Shown here: positions 20,004 to 29,199 of the stretch, one piece after another | Layout of the letters: the number at the start of each line of letters is the position of its first letter | Position numbering within the stretch: the first letter of the stretch is position 1 | Assembly (NCBI GenBank): GCA_018699495.1 | Contig: JABIQV010000005.1 | Span: 1-35,831, forward strand | Length of the DNA stretch: 35,831 nt | Source: a bacterium | GTDB taxonomy: Bacteria > Margulisbacteria > Marinamargulisbacteria > JABIPA01 | Direction: 5' to 3' | Position numbers and translations under genes: made by a program | The notes under the pieces: generated by a model | Databases searched by the model: none | The model's input: the letters and a program-made list of their open reading frames with translations, nothing else | What the model was told of the DNA's origin: nothing

Positions 20004-20678
20004 TTAACATATGATACATGGCAAGGTTGTGTCTTTAATTTTAGATGGGATATCTTTATCGTAATCAATATAATGTATTTCCATGGGAAATTTTTTGGAT
20101 ACGTATTTACTGTGACAAAAATAGTAAGGAAAGTGTTTTAAAAAATGTGTTTTTATTCCTGATGAATGAAAAAAGGCCTTTAAAACGGATCGTTTGCTAC
20201 AAATCAATACAATTTTTTTTGAATCTGTTTTCTTAAATTTTAAAAATTGACTATTTAAGGTCGATTTAACTAAGTTAAGTCCTATTTGTCGAGAATTAAT
20301 AAAGCTTTCGTTTACCACAAGTTTTGTTAACTCTCTGATTTCGAAATTAGAGGTGAGGTCGATTTTTTGGTTGATTTCTTCAAAACTTATATTTCCGTAT
20401 TCTAAGGCATAGCTATTTTCTAGGTAAGCGCCAATAGACCCAATAACTTGTCCATTTGATTTTGCCATCAAAAGGTTGTCTGGGAACCGTTCGATGGGAT
20501 CCTTTGAAATCGGAAGTTGGTTTATTAACGTCACTCCATATTTTTTATAATAAATGGAAGCCATTAACTCTTGGCAGCGTTTTCTTTCTGAGTCATTTTT
20601 AACAATTTCTAGCGTATGGCTAGACGCAAACTTGGTATTTGTATCGTTTAATTTTTTAATTAATGTTTTGCTAATCAT
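20004..20678 (-). CDS. GNAT-fold N-acyl amino acid synthase-like protein (FeeM family-like)
   Basis: ELMASIYYKKYGVTLINQL, FEIRELTKLVVNESFINSRQIGLNLVKSTLNSQFLKF. ATG at 20678 overlaps the upstream TGA (ATGA). Confidence 0.6.
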   Translation of the reverse strand: MISKTLIKKLNDTNTKFASSHTLEIVKNDSERKRCQELMASIYYKKYGVTLINQLPISKDPIERFPDNLLMAKSNGQVIGSIGAYLENSYALEYGNISFEEINQKIDLTSNFEIRELTKLVVNESFINSRQIGLNLVKSTLNSQFLKFKKTDSKKIVLICSKRSVLKAFFHSSGIKTHFLKHFPYYFCHSKYVSKKFPMEIHYIDYDKDIPSKIKDTTLPCIIC

Positions 20679-22939
20679 AAAAACTGACAAACTTTCTCAA
20701 CAGGTCGTTTTAGGGATGCAATGGGTTCTGTCTCTGAATAAAATAGTCGAAACAATAGAATGAGTCCGTTATCGGGCGAATGTGGAATAATAGATGTGAA
20801 TTTTTTTTGTAGTAAAATTAACTCTTTTTTAAGCCAGTTAGGTAGTGTTTCCGGTTTCAGGTAAAGGCGAGTTAATAAATAGCAGATACTTGTCATCGGC
20901 TGTAAACTAAGACCTTCTTTACTTGCCGTTAACCATAGTTTTTCAAGAGCTTGCCCACCATGAAAGAAACTTAACGGGTTATTTTTGTCAGTTAGTATAC
21001 ATCCGATGGCCGGGCTTTTTTCGATTTGTTTTAAGGAAAAGTTTTCAATTCCTTTTCCACCGTTAACTTTTTTTAGAAGTTCGACGACGGACCAGTTTTT
21101 CGATAATTTTAACCCGGCCAAATCTAAGTTTGATAAATAGAGAGTCTCGATATCTATGCCATCTCTCGATTTACCAACTTCTTCTTCATTCCATCTAATT
21201 TCGTTGTACATTTCTTCGTGACATTGTTTGTGAAAGAATCTGCATTTTTCTGATTTAGCAAAAATAGTTGAAAGGTCAGAAATATCTGACGATGAGGTTT
21301 TAAATATTATATTTGTACCAGGTAGATGGTCACAGGCGGATGCAAGCTTTGAAAATGTAGCTGTTTGTATTTTCTGATTTAACGCTTTTTTACGATTTGT
21401 TTTTCGTTTAAATATTTCTTCAAATAAATCTGGCATTTCAGGCGTTAAGTCTAATTTTTTCGTTTGCTTGAAAATGGCGACACATGGAAATGCATCTGGA
21501 TAAATTGTTTCAAAGGTCATTTCATTTTTTCTTGCAGCTATTAGAAAGTTTTCGGAGGCGGCACCAAGTGCGAGATGAGAGGCTAAGTAATTAACGTCTA
21601 AAAATATACCCGCTCTAGATTTATCAATAAAAAGAAAAACTAAGTTATCGTGAATGATCCATTTCCATGGCTGAATATTCCCTCCAGAGGGGGCTTGGTT
21701 TGCACAATTAATACAGTCTGATATTTTTGATTTTATAATTGGAACGGTTGTTGATATTTTTTGCTCAATTATTATATTTTTCGCATATTCGAGTTCAGGT
21801 TTATCAGTTAGGTTATCTTCAGATGGATTAGACTTGATTGGTGGGGTAAATGATTTTTCTGTTAAACGGGGCTGGTTTTTGTCTAATTCTTTATCTATAT
21901 CAAAATAATAACGCCCAGATGGAGTAGGTGTAGATAATAGAAGTCTTCTTGATACGTGGGTAGTAATTCCCGCTCCATTAGAAACCGAAGATGCAAGTTG
22001 AGGCCAAGAATTTATGCTTTGTTCAATTTCTAGCATACTTGATTTTAATCGGTCAGAAGCGTCATTGATTCCAAGAATATCTAAAACTAAGGGGATTTTT
22101 TCTTCATTGCTTAGGTTTTTTAAATTGGTTTTAGTTTCTAAGTTAGTAAGCCCGTGAAATAAGGGTCGGTGGGGCTCTAAGTCGAATCGTTCGATATCTA
22201 AAAGTTCTCTGTCTGTTGTATGCATAATTACTGGAATATTTAAGGCTTTACATTTTTTTCTAATTTCTATTTTTGTTTCAAAACAGTCACATTCTTCTAT
22301 GAGTAGGTCTAGTTGAGATGTTTTTGTAAGAAATTTGGAGTAGTTTTGGCTATCTACCCCTTTGTCGAAAATGGTTAGTTTTAAAAATGGGTCAATTTCA
22401 AGTATTTCTCGGGCCGTTAACACAGCTTTATTCATACCGATATTTTTTACGTTTGTTCTAATTCTATTTAAATTTGAGAGTTCAATTGAATCGAAGTCAG
22501 CGAGTCTGATTTCACCGCAAATTCGTTCTTGAGCGATGGTTAATGCGATTGCATGCCCTACGGAAAGTCCTATAATCCCTATTTTTTTAGCTTTTAACTC
22601 GAGTTGTTCTTCTTCTGAAATTTTGTACATATTTCTCGCGGTTCTCAATTTAACAAATTTATTTTCGTCTAGAAGATGTACGAGGTGATTGTTCCACGGA
22701 TAAAACACCCAAACGCCAATATTATTTTTATTGGAGATGTCAAAATAGTTTTTTATGGAGTTTTGAATAATTTTATCGGATGTTTCGTTTGGAATGAGAA
22801 GTTTTGTGTATTCGACTAATTGACTATCAATTTCATCAAATATTTGAATGTTAGGGGCGGTTTTTAAAAGAGCGAGTTTATTAGCGTTTGTTGGATTAAG
22901 AGGGTCCAATATGTCTACTTGAAATGTGTGTCTTTCCAT
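20675..22939 (-). CDS. ThiF/E1-like adenylyltransferase fused to a nitroreductase domain (Rv1355c/MoeY-like)
   Basis: E1-like half: KKIGIIGLSVGHAIALTIAQERICGEIRLADFDSIELSNLNRIRTNVKNIGMNKAVLTAREILEIDPF. Nitroreductase half: CANQAPSGGNIQPWKWIIHDNLVFLFID. Confidence 0.85.
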   Translation of the reverse strand: MERHTFQVDILDPLNPTNANKLALLKTAPNIQIFDEIDSQLVEYTKLLIPNETSDKIIQNSIKNYFDISNKNNIGVWVFYPWNNHLVHLLDENKFVKLRTARNMYKISEEEQLELKAKKIGIIGLSVGHAIALTIAQERICGEIRLADFDSIELSNLNRIRTNVKNIGMNKAVLTAREILEIDPFLKLTIFDKGVDSQNYSKFLTKTSQLDLLIEECDCFETKIEIRKKCKALNIPVIMHTTDRELLDIERFDLEPHRPLFHGLTNLETKTNLKNLSNEEKIPLVLDILGINDASDRLKSSMLEIEQSINSWPQLASSVSNGAGITTHVSRRLLLSTPTPSGRYYFDIDKELDKNQPRLTEKSFTPPIKSNPSEDNLTDKPELEYAKNIIIEQKISTTVPIIKSKISDCINCANQAPSGGNIQPWKWIIHDNLVFLFIDKSRAGIFLDVNYLASHLALGAASENFLIAARKNEMTFETIYPDAFPCVAIFKQTKKLDLTPEMPDLFEEIFKRKTNRKKALNQKIQTATFSKLASACDHLPGTNIIFKTSSSDISDLSTIFAKSEKCRFFHKQCHEEMYNEIRWNEEEVGKSRDGIDIETLYLSNLDLAGLKLSKNWSVVELLKKVNGGKGIENFSLKQIEKSPAIGCILTDKNNPLSFFHGGQALEKLWLTASKEGLSLQPMTSICYLLTRLYLKPETLPNWLKKELILLQKKFTSIIPHSPDNGLILLFRLFYSETEPIASLKRPVEKVCQFL

Positions 22940-22962
22940 TCGTAAATTTGCCTTATTTTATT

Positions 22963-22982
22963 ATTTGAAAGATATTTCAAAT
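22963..22982. repeat. Perfect 8-bp inverted repeat upstream of the ThiF-nitroreductase gene
   Basis: ATTTGAAA-GATA-TTTCAAAT. Confidence 0.85.
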
Positions 22983-22987
22983 TTTGA

Positions 22988-23024
22988 TTTATAATGCAAC
23001 TAAATTAATAGGGAGCATTATAAA
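22988..23024. repeat. Perfect 10-bp inverted repeat, each arm containing TATAAT
   Basis: TTTATAATGC (22988-22997) ... 17 nt ... GCATTATAAA (23015-23024). Confidence 0.85.
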
Positions 23025-23170
23025 ATTTTGTAATTGAATAAAACTTAATTATATTTTTAATTTTAAGGGAACGCCTTACTAAGATTATAAACTTTATTTA
23101 GATTAAATCAAGTGTTTTAAAAATGTGTTAGCAGGAATAAATTTATATGGTTTCTGAAATTGGAATGCAG

Positions 23171-23176
23171 TATAAT
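23171..23176 (+). promoter_or_regulatory. Candidate -10 element for the SpoIIE phosphatase operon
   Basis: TATAAT about 45 bp upstream of the ATG at 23221. No clear -35. Confidence 0.3.
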
Positions 23177-23220
23177 TAGATTTGATACCAAGTTTCTTAT
23201 TAGCAATAAAAATATAACAT

Positions 23221-24618
23221 ATGAATACAATTACAAATCTTTTGATGCTGTATGGTGGTATTTTATTAATAAATACTATTATTTCAATTTTCCTTTGGAT
23301 AAATGATAAATCTAAAACAAGTTTTTATAAAATTATGTTTTATATTTGGTTTTCAAGCGTTGTCGCGTTTGTTTTTCAAGGAATATTACAGCAAAATGAT
23401 CTTGCGATTGTTTCGGGGTTTTCATTTACCCTATTTACTGTTTTTTCGTTAGTTTTTTTATTTCAGGATATTTATTCCTTTCGAGTGCCTATCAAGAGGT
23501 TAGTCGGCTTTTTCGTATTGTCTTATGGAACAACGCTTTTCCTTTTGATAAATGGCGTTGAATTTGTTTATGCTGTTCTTCCCTTATCATTTAGTATAGC
23601 TTTACCGTTACTTGTTACGGCTTACCATGGTTTTTTTAAACAGTGGAATGACCTTACTTTTCCCGGAAAAGGGTATATATGGGTAGCTGTAATGTTCTCT
23701 ATTCATATTTTAGATTTTCCGTTTCTTCGAAAGGTTGAATCGGCAGCTACTCTTGGTTTTTTAATTGCTATTCTCATTGTGTTTGGTTTTTCTATTTTTG
23801 CGCCTGCAATGGTAATAGAAATTCTTGCAAAACGACAAACTCGGATTGTCGCGGAAATTGATGTTGCGAAGAAAATTCAGACCGAAATTTTGCCTAAAGA
23901 TCCGCATGTTCCAGGAATGGATCTTACTTGTTTTATGAGACCTGCGGATGAAGTGGGCGGCGATTATTACGATATATATTCTGTAGATGACAAGACGTGG
24001 TTGTTTCTAGGCGATGTTACCGGGCATGGACTTGGGTCTGGACTTGTTATGTTTATGGCTCAAAGTATTATTACGTCTATTTTAGAAACTAACCCGGCGA
24101 TAACACCTATGGAATTGAATCTTTTGTTCAATCAAATATTGTTTAACAATTTGGAGCGACTGAATGAAAAACGCCCCATGGCATTAATATCGTTGTGTTT
24201 CGGAAAGGAGAATTCAGTATCTCTTAGTGGTAATCATGATCTCATTTTTGTATATCGCTATAAAACTAAATTGATAGAAAAATTAGCTCTTTATCAGTTC
24301 CCGATGGGGTTGGGGTTTACAGATATATTTGATAAATCTGACATTAAAAATGAATTATTAAGTTTGGAAGATGGCGATATTTTATTTTTGGGTACGGATG
24401 GTATTACAGAAGCGGCGAAGCATGGGGATGTTAATTTGGGAATGTTTGGTGAAGATCTTTTAGAAAAATGGTTAAAAGAAAACTGCGAAAAAACTGTTGA
24501 TGAAATGAAAAAATCATTGTTAGAAACATTGGATGATTATACCTCTGGAAAATATTTTGATGATATTACGTTTGTAATTGCACGTTTAGATTCTAAAAAA
24601 TTGGGTAAAATTATTTAA
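23221..24618 (+). CDS. Membrane-anchored SpoIIE-type PP2C serine phosphatase
   Basis: Multi-TM N-terminus; PADEVGGDYYDIYSVDDKTWLFLGDVTGHGLGSGLVMFM, LFLGTDGITEA, FDDITFVIARL catalytic motifs intact. Confidence 0.92.
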   Translation: MNTITNLLMLYGGILLINTIISIFLWINDKSKTSFYKIMFYIWFSSVVAFVFQGILQQNDLAIVSGFSFTLFTVFSLVFLFQDIYSFRVPIKRLVGFFVLSYGTTLFLLINGVEFVYAVLPLSFSIALPLLVTAYHGFFKQWNDLTFPGKGYIWVAVMFSIHILDFPFLRKVESAATLGFLIAILIVFGFSIFAPAMVIEILAKRQTRIVAEIDVAKKIQTEILPKDPHVPGMDLTCFMRPADEVGGDYYDIYSVDDKTWLFLGDVTGHGLGSGLVMFMAQSIITSILETNPAITPMELNLLFNQILFNNLERLNEKRPMALISLCFGKENSVSLSGNHDLIFVYRYKTKLIEKLALYQFPMGLGFTDIFDKSDIKNELLSLEDGDILFLGTDGITEAAKHGDVNLGMFGEDLLEKWLKENCEKTVDEMKKSLLETLDDYTSGKYFDDITFVIARLDSKKLGKII

Positions 24619-24620
24619 AG

Positions 24621-25229
24621 ATGGATACCAGTGTATTTAAAATTAATCAGTTAAGCTCTGAACATTTATTTTCGGATTCTCAACAATCTTGGTTTTTTGG
24701 CAATTATATTACATTAGAAGAAGATGAAATAATATTTTCTGAATGTCATTTAAAATTTTTGCCACTTCATTTGATATCCAAATGGTCTAGATGTGGGTTG
24801 ACTGCCGAATATCTATCAAAATATATAGCATTGAATTCAGAAAAAGGTAGTGAGGTCGAAAATGTTGCGGCTACAGTAATTAATGAATTGATAGAAAATG
24901 CAGTCAAGTTTTCATTTGATAAGTCGGAATCAATATTAGTCTCCATGTATCAAACGGGGACTGCTGTGTTAGTCAGAATAGAGAATGTAGCTGACTACGA
25001 CTCAGTCAAAAAATTTGTAAAATTTTTGGAGGAAATTGACTTAACGGATATAGAAGAAACCATAGTTAAGCGAATCGAAAAGAGTGCAACGTCGGATGGA
25101 GATGTATCTGGGTTGGGGATTCTCTCTATTATTAATGATAGTGATGTTACGTTTGGAATAAAAATTTGTTCTGATTCTGTTGAAGATAAAACGTTTTCAG
25201 TGGATATAAAAATACTATTTAAAATTTAG
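24621..25229 (+). CDS. HATPase-like anti-sigma/kinase regulator (slr1658/SiaB-like)
   Basis: SKWSRCGLTAEYLSKYIALN, VINELIENAVKFSFD (N-box-like), SGLGILSIINDSDVTFGIKI. Homologous to the 25610-26176 product. Confidence 0.75.
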   Translation: MDTSVFKINQLSSEHLFSDSQQSWFFGNYITLEEDEIIFSECHLKFLPLHLISKWSRCGLTAEYLSKYIALNSEKGSEVENVAATVINELIENAVKFSFDKSESILVSMYQTGTAVLVRIENVADYDSVKKFVKFLEEIDLTDIEETIVKRIEKSATSDGDVSGLGILSIINDSDVTFGIKICSDSVEDKTFSVDIKILFKI

Positions 25230-25247
25230 GGAAGATGGAGAGTTTTG

Positions 25248-25586
25248 ATGTTTAATAAAGATTATCAGATAGTGGATGCAAGTAATGGTGTTATTTGTTT
25301 AACCGGTGTTTTAAGGTTGCCCTCACCAGGTGCTTATGATGCTCCTTTTGCACCGATATATAAAAAAATTCAAAGCGAGGAGTTTTCCACTTTTGTTTTA
25401 GATGTAACAGATCTCGTTTTTTTAAATAGCGCAGGATTAACAGCTTTGGCACAGTTGATAATCTATTGTAGAGAACACACTATTCCTTTAACTTTGAAAG
25501 GAAAGAAAGGTGTTCCTTGGCATGAAAAAAGCATATCAAGGTCATTGGCTCGTTTATGGAAAGAAATGATTGTGGAGCTTGTTTAA
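25248..25586 (+). CDS. STAS-domain regulator (slr1659-like, anti-sigma antagonist fold)
   Basis: FVLDVTDLVFLNSAGLTALAQLIIYC with conserved Ser; KGKKGVPWHEKSISRSLARLW. Confidence 0.8.
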   Translation: MFNKDYQIVDASNGVICLTGVLRLPSPGAYDAPFAPIYKKIQSEEFSTFVLDVTDLVFLNSAGLTALAQLIIYCREHTIPLTLKGKKGVPWHEKSISRSLARLWKEMIVELV

Positions 25587-25609
25587 TAGACAGGTACTGG
25601 ATGGTTTAA

Positions 25610-26176
25610 ATGGAAGAAGTAGTATACGGATTATATAATGAATTAGATAAAGTTGGGGTTGGAAATTCTGAGATAACAATGGATTTTGTGATTCCTCTTG
25701 AGCTAATGTCTGAATGGGAACGGTGTGGATTAATATCCGATTACTTAGCTCGATATGAAGCTTTTACATTTGATGATCAGGAATTGGCAACACAAGTATT
25801 GTCGACGGTCATAAACGAACTTTTAGAAAATGCGGTTAAATTTTCTACGGATAAAAATAAAATAGTTAATATCACGATTAAGCATTTTGGAAGTTTTCTG
25901 TCAGTTGAAGCTGTAAATAATACGGATGAGAAACATGCTTTAAATTTGGAATCGTATATTACTAAGCTAAAAGAATCATCTCCGGAGGATTTTTTTTTCG
26001 CACAGATAGAGAAAAATGCCTTGGTTCAGAGTCACAATTTATCTGGATTGGGGTTGCTAACGTTGGTTAATGATTACGAAGCAAAGTTAGGAATAAAAAT
26101 ACAAAAAAAGATTAAAACGGGATACGATATTTTTACGATGGTTCTTTTTTTTACTAATAATTTTTCAAATTCTTAA
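25610..26176 (+). CDS. HATPase-like anti-sigma/kinase regulator, second paralogue (slr1658/SiaB-like)
   Basis: SEWERCGLISDYLARYEAFT, VINELLENAVKFSTDKN, SGLGLLTLVNDYEAKLGIKI. Confidence 0.78.
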   Translation: MEEVVYGLYNELDKVGVGNSEITMDFVIPLELMSEWERCGLISDYLARYEAFTFDDQELATQVLSTVINELLENAVKFSTDKNKIVNITIKHFGSFLSVEAVNNTDEKHALNLESYITKLKESSPEDFFFAQIEKNALVQSHNLSGLGLLTLVNDYEAKLGIKIQKKIKTGYDIFTMVLFFTNNFSNS

Positions 26177-26199
26177 TGCATGATATTTTTTTTGTTTCT

Positions 26200-27663
26200 T
26201 TAGAAAGAAGATGTTTCGTTGATTGTTTTATTCTTTAGGTGTAGTGGTTCTTGGTTATTTCGAATGATTGAAACATTTCCATTAAACCTGACATTTTTTT
26301 CGATGTACACGTCGCCTTCAATTTTAAGGCTTTTTACATGTTTTAGAGAAGGTGTTTCTAATACTCTGTTATCTAACTTTTCAATTGTTTCAAATTCTTT
26401 TCCAAGTGATATCGAAGGCAGGTTATTTACATCAACATATTTTGAAAATGTGTAAGAATTGTTTTCTTTAATTAAAAAATCAGATCGAAGAAGCATTAAA
26501 TCGGATGTCTTTTTTACTGGTAAAAACCGTGTTCTAGGCACGACACAAGTTATTGCGGTATCAAATAAATTTATAGCCGCGCCCATAGCTGTTTCAAGTT
26601 GAACAATGTTGCGGTTGTTTACTGTTTTCGGGTTTGCAATTAAAGGGAGAAGAAAAGGGTTTTCTTTCATTTTATTTTTTAATTTCTTTAGATTTATCCA
26701 TATATTATTTGTATTAAAAATTTTGAATTTTTGAATATTTTCAAACTCTGGAAGGTGGTTAGTTTCCACTTGTGCTCGTTCAAGGAGGGTTAATTTATTG
26801 TTAAGTCTAACCAATGTTCCTCCTTTGACATCTAATTTTGTTTTTTTCGTTGTTTCCATAAGAAAATCTATATTGTTTTCAGCCATGTAATTTGGGATAG
26901 ATATATCTATAGTCGCGCCTATATTGTCGGAGTTAGAGATGAAAATATAGTCTTTGTCATCGTTTATCAGGTGATCAATCCATCCAGATTCATGTAAGGC
27001 TAAAAATACGTCGCCATGACCTGGAGGATTCCATTCTTGTTCTGGGTTAACGGTTGATATAAATGGGTCGTTGGATAGGGTATCTATTTTTGGAAATTGG
27101 TTTTGGATGATGGCATTGAATGGTTTGTTTTCTTTTTTAAAAAAATGTTCGGTTTGAGAATGTGTATTGAAGCTATTTAATAAGATGAGTGGCATATTTA
27201 TTTTATAGGTTGATTCGAAAAATGAGAGTTGCTCCTGAATGATATTTAAGAAGTTTTTATTTTTGAATATGGGAACCAATGATTTTGGTCCTATACACCC
27301 CATAGATGTGCCTAAACCACCATTTAGTTTAAGCACTGCTATTTTTTTAAGAATAGACGTTGGAGATGTTGGTTTTTTTAAATCGTTATAATTTATTTCA
27401 TCTGATTTGTTTAAGGGGTTTATTTTTGACCACTCTATTTTGGACGCCGGGTTAAACAGGTAGTGTAAATAGAGTAAAGAAAATGTTAACTTTGTCCCTT
27501 TTGATTGCTTTTTCAGGGTCATTTTTTTTAAAAATTTTGGAAGTTTTGTTTGAAACGTTTGATATATTTTTTCGAAGTTTTTATACGAACTATATGAGTG
27601 TACGTTTTGTGTTATTTTATTTATTTCAGAATTGTCAAAATATGGAGAAAAATTGTTTTTCAT
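26200..27663 (-). CDS. UDPGP-type UTP--glucose-1-phosphate uridylyltransferase family
   Basis: KIAVLKLNGGLGTSMGCIGPKSLVPI, NPPGHGDVFLALHESGWID, FISNSDNIGATID. Confidence 0.9.
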   Translation of the reverse strand: MKNNFSPYFDNSEINKITQNVHSYSSYKNFEKIYQTFQTKLPKFLKKMTLKKQSKGTKLTFSLLYLHYLFNPASKIEWSKINPLNKSDEINYNDLKKPTSPTSILKKIAVLKLNGGLGTSMGCIGPKSLVPIFKNKNFLNIIQEQLSFFESTYKINMPLILLNSFNTHSQTEHFFKKENKPFNAIIQNQFPKIDTLSNDPFISTVNPEQEWNPPGHGDVFLALHESGWIDHLINDDKDYIFISNSDNIGATIDISIPNYMAENNIDFLMETTKKTKLDVKGGTLVRLNNKLTLLERAQVETNHLPEFENIQKFKIFNTNNIWINLKKLKNKMKENPFLLPLIANPKTVNNRNIVQLETAMGAAINLFDTAITCVVPRTRFLPVKKTSDLMLLRSDFLIKENNSYTFSKYVDVNNLPSISLGKEFETIEKLDNRVLETPSLKHVKSLKIEGDVYIEKNVRFNGNVSIIRNNQEPLHLKNKTINETSSF

Positions 27664-27671
27664 AGTTGATA

Positions 27672-29177
27672 TTATAAAAATAACTGATAGGCTGGATTTT
27701 TTGATTCGTTTTTTGTGAAGAACCCGGTTGATTTAAGAAATATGTCGAACCTTTCAGAATCGATGTTCGGAACCTGAATACCAGCCAATACCCTTCCATA
27801 AGCAGCCCCATGGTTTCTGTAATGAAAAAGACTGATATTCCAATTATCTCCTAATTTTTTTAAAAATGTTAAAAGTGCACCTGGTCGTTCAGGAAATTGA
27901 AATCGATAAATTTGTTCGTCCGTCAAATTGCTTGTTTTACCACCAACCATATGCCTGATATGAATTTTTGCTAATTCATTATCAGATAAGTCTTGTGCTT
28001 TAAAATTTAATGAATCAAACAGTTTTATCAATTCTGCACGTTCGGATGGTCCATTTGTAAGTTCAATACCTACAAAAATATGGGCATTTTCAGAATCTGA
28101 ATATCTGTAATTAAATTCAGTTATTGACCGGTTTCCAAGAGACTTGCAAAATTTGTTAAAACTACCTGCTTTTTCAGGAATTGTTACCGCGAATAAAGCT
28201 TCTTTGTTTTCTCCAATTTCGGTTCGTTCAGAGACATGTCGGAGTCGATCAAAATTTATGTTGGCTCCGGAATTGATAGCTACGTATGTCTGGTTTTTTT
28301 TAGAATGGGCATATTTTTTTAAGCCAGCTAGGGCTAAGGCCCCTGATGGCTCTGCAATTGAACGTGTATCATCAAATATATCCTTTATTGAGGCACATAT
28401 TTCGTCAGTTGTGACTAGAATTACGTCATCAACGGTTTGGGTTATTATTTTGTAAGGTTCTTTCCCAATTTGTTTTACAGCGACGCCATCTGCAAATATT
28501 CCTACATGTTCAAGAATCTCTCTTTTTCCTGATTTTAATGAATTGTAGAGTGCTGGCGAATCTTCAGGTTCGACGCCAATAATTTTGATAGAAGGATCAA
28601 CAAACTTTAGGTAGGCACTGATTCCAGCTATTAACCCACCCCCTCCGACTGGGATAAAAACTGCATCAATTTTTTCTTTTTTTTGGCGCATAATTTCCAT
28701 TCCTATTGTGCCTTGCCCGGCGATTACCTCTTCGTCGTCATAGGGGTGAATAAATGTAATATTTTTTGTTTTTGCATAGTTCGAAGCAAATTCAAAAGAC
28801 TCGTCATAGCTGTCTCCGTGTAGAATTACAGTCGAGCCTAATTCTTTAACTGCTGACACTTTAATTGACGGTGTTGTTTTTGGCATGATAATTGTTGCTT
28901 TTAAATTTAATGTCTTTGCAGATAGAGCAACCCCTTGCGCATGATTTCCGGCAGAAGCGGTTACGACTTCTTCAATTTTTTTAGTTTTTAAAATAGATGA
29001 AATCTTGTTGTAGGCGCCTCTTATTTTGAACGAAAATACGGGTTGAAGGTCTTCTCTTTTTAAATAAACAGTGTTGTTTGTATGTGAAGAAGCTAGAGAT
29101 AGTTTTTGAAGAGGTGTTTCTGTAATGATCTCATATACGTAGGATCTTAGTATTTTTTCTACAATTTTATTTAGCAT
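27672..29177 (-). CDS. ilvA: Threonine ammonia-lyase, biosynthetic (two C-terminal ACT-like domains)
   Basis: VYLKREDLQPVFSFKIRGAYNKI, ASAGNHAQGVALSA, VPVGGGGLIAGI; C-terminal PEKAGSFNKFCKSLG and PERPGALLTFLKKLG repeats. Confidence 0.95.
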   Translation of the reverse strand: MLNKIVEKILRSYVYEIITETPLQKLSLASSHTNNTVYLKREDLQPVFSFKIRGAYNKISSILKTKKIEEVVTASAGNHAQGVALSAKTLNLKATIIMPKTTPSIKVSAVKELGSTVILHGDSYDESFEFASNYAKTKNITFIHPYDDEEVIAGQGTIGMEIMRQKKEKIDAVFIPVGGGGLIAGISAYLKFVDPSIKIIGVEPEDSPALYNSLKSGKREILEHVGIFADGVAVKQIGKEPYKIITQTVDDVILVTTDEICASIKDIFDDTRSIAEPSGALALAGLKKYAHSKKNQTYVAINSGANINFDRLRHVSERTEIGENKEALFAVTIPEKAGSFNKFCKSLGNRSITEFNYRYSDSENAHIFVGIELTNGPSERAELIKLFDSLNFKAQDLSDNELAKIHIRHMVGGKTSNLTDEQIYRFQFPERPGALLTFLKKLGDNWNISLFHYRNHGAAYGRVLAGIQVPNIDSERFDIFLKSTGFFTKNESKNPAYQLFL

Positions 29178-29199
29178 AGATTACACCTTATCAAGCGTA

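Noticed and set aside
28144-28455. 103-aa plus-strand ORF within ilvA
   Set aside because: Antisense to a well-supported threonine ammonia-lyase.
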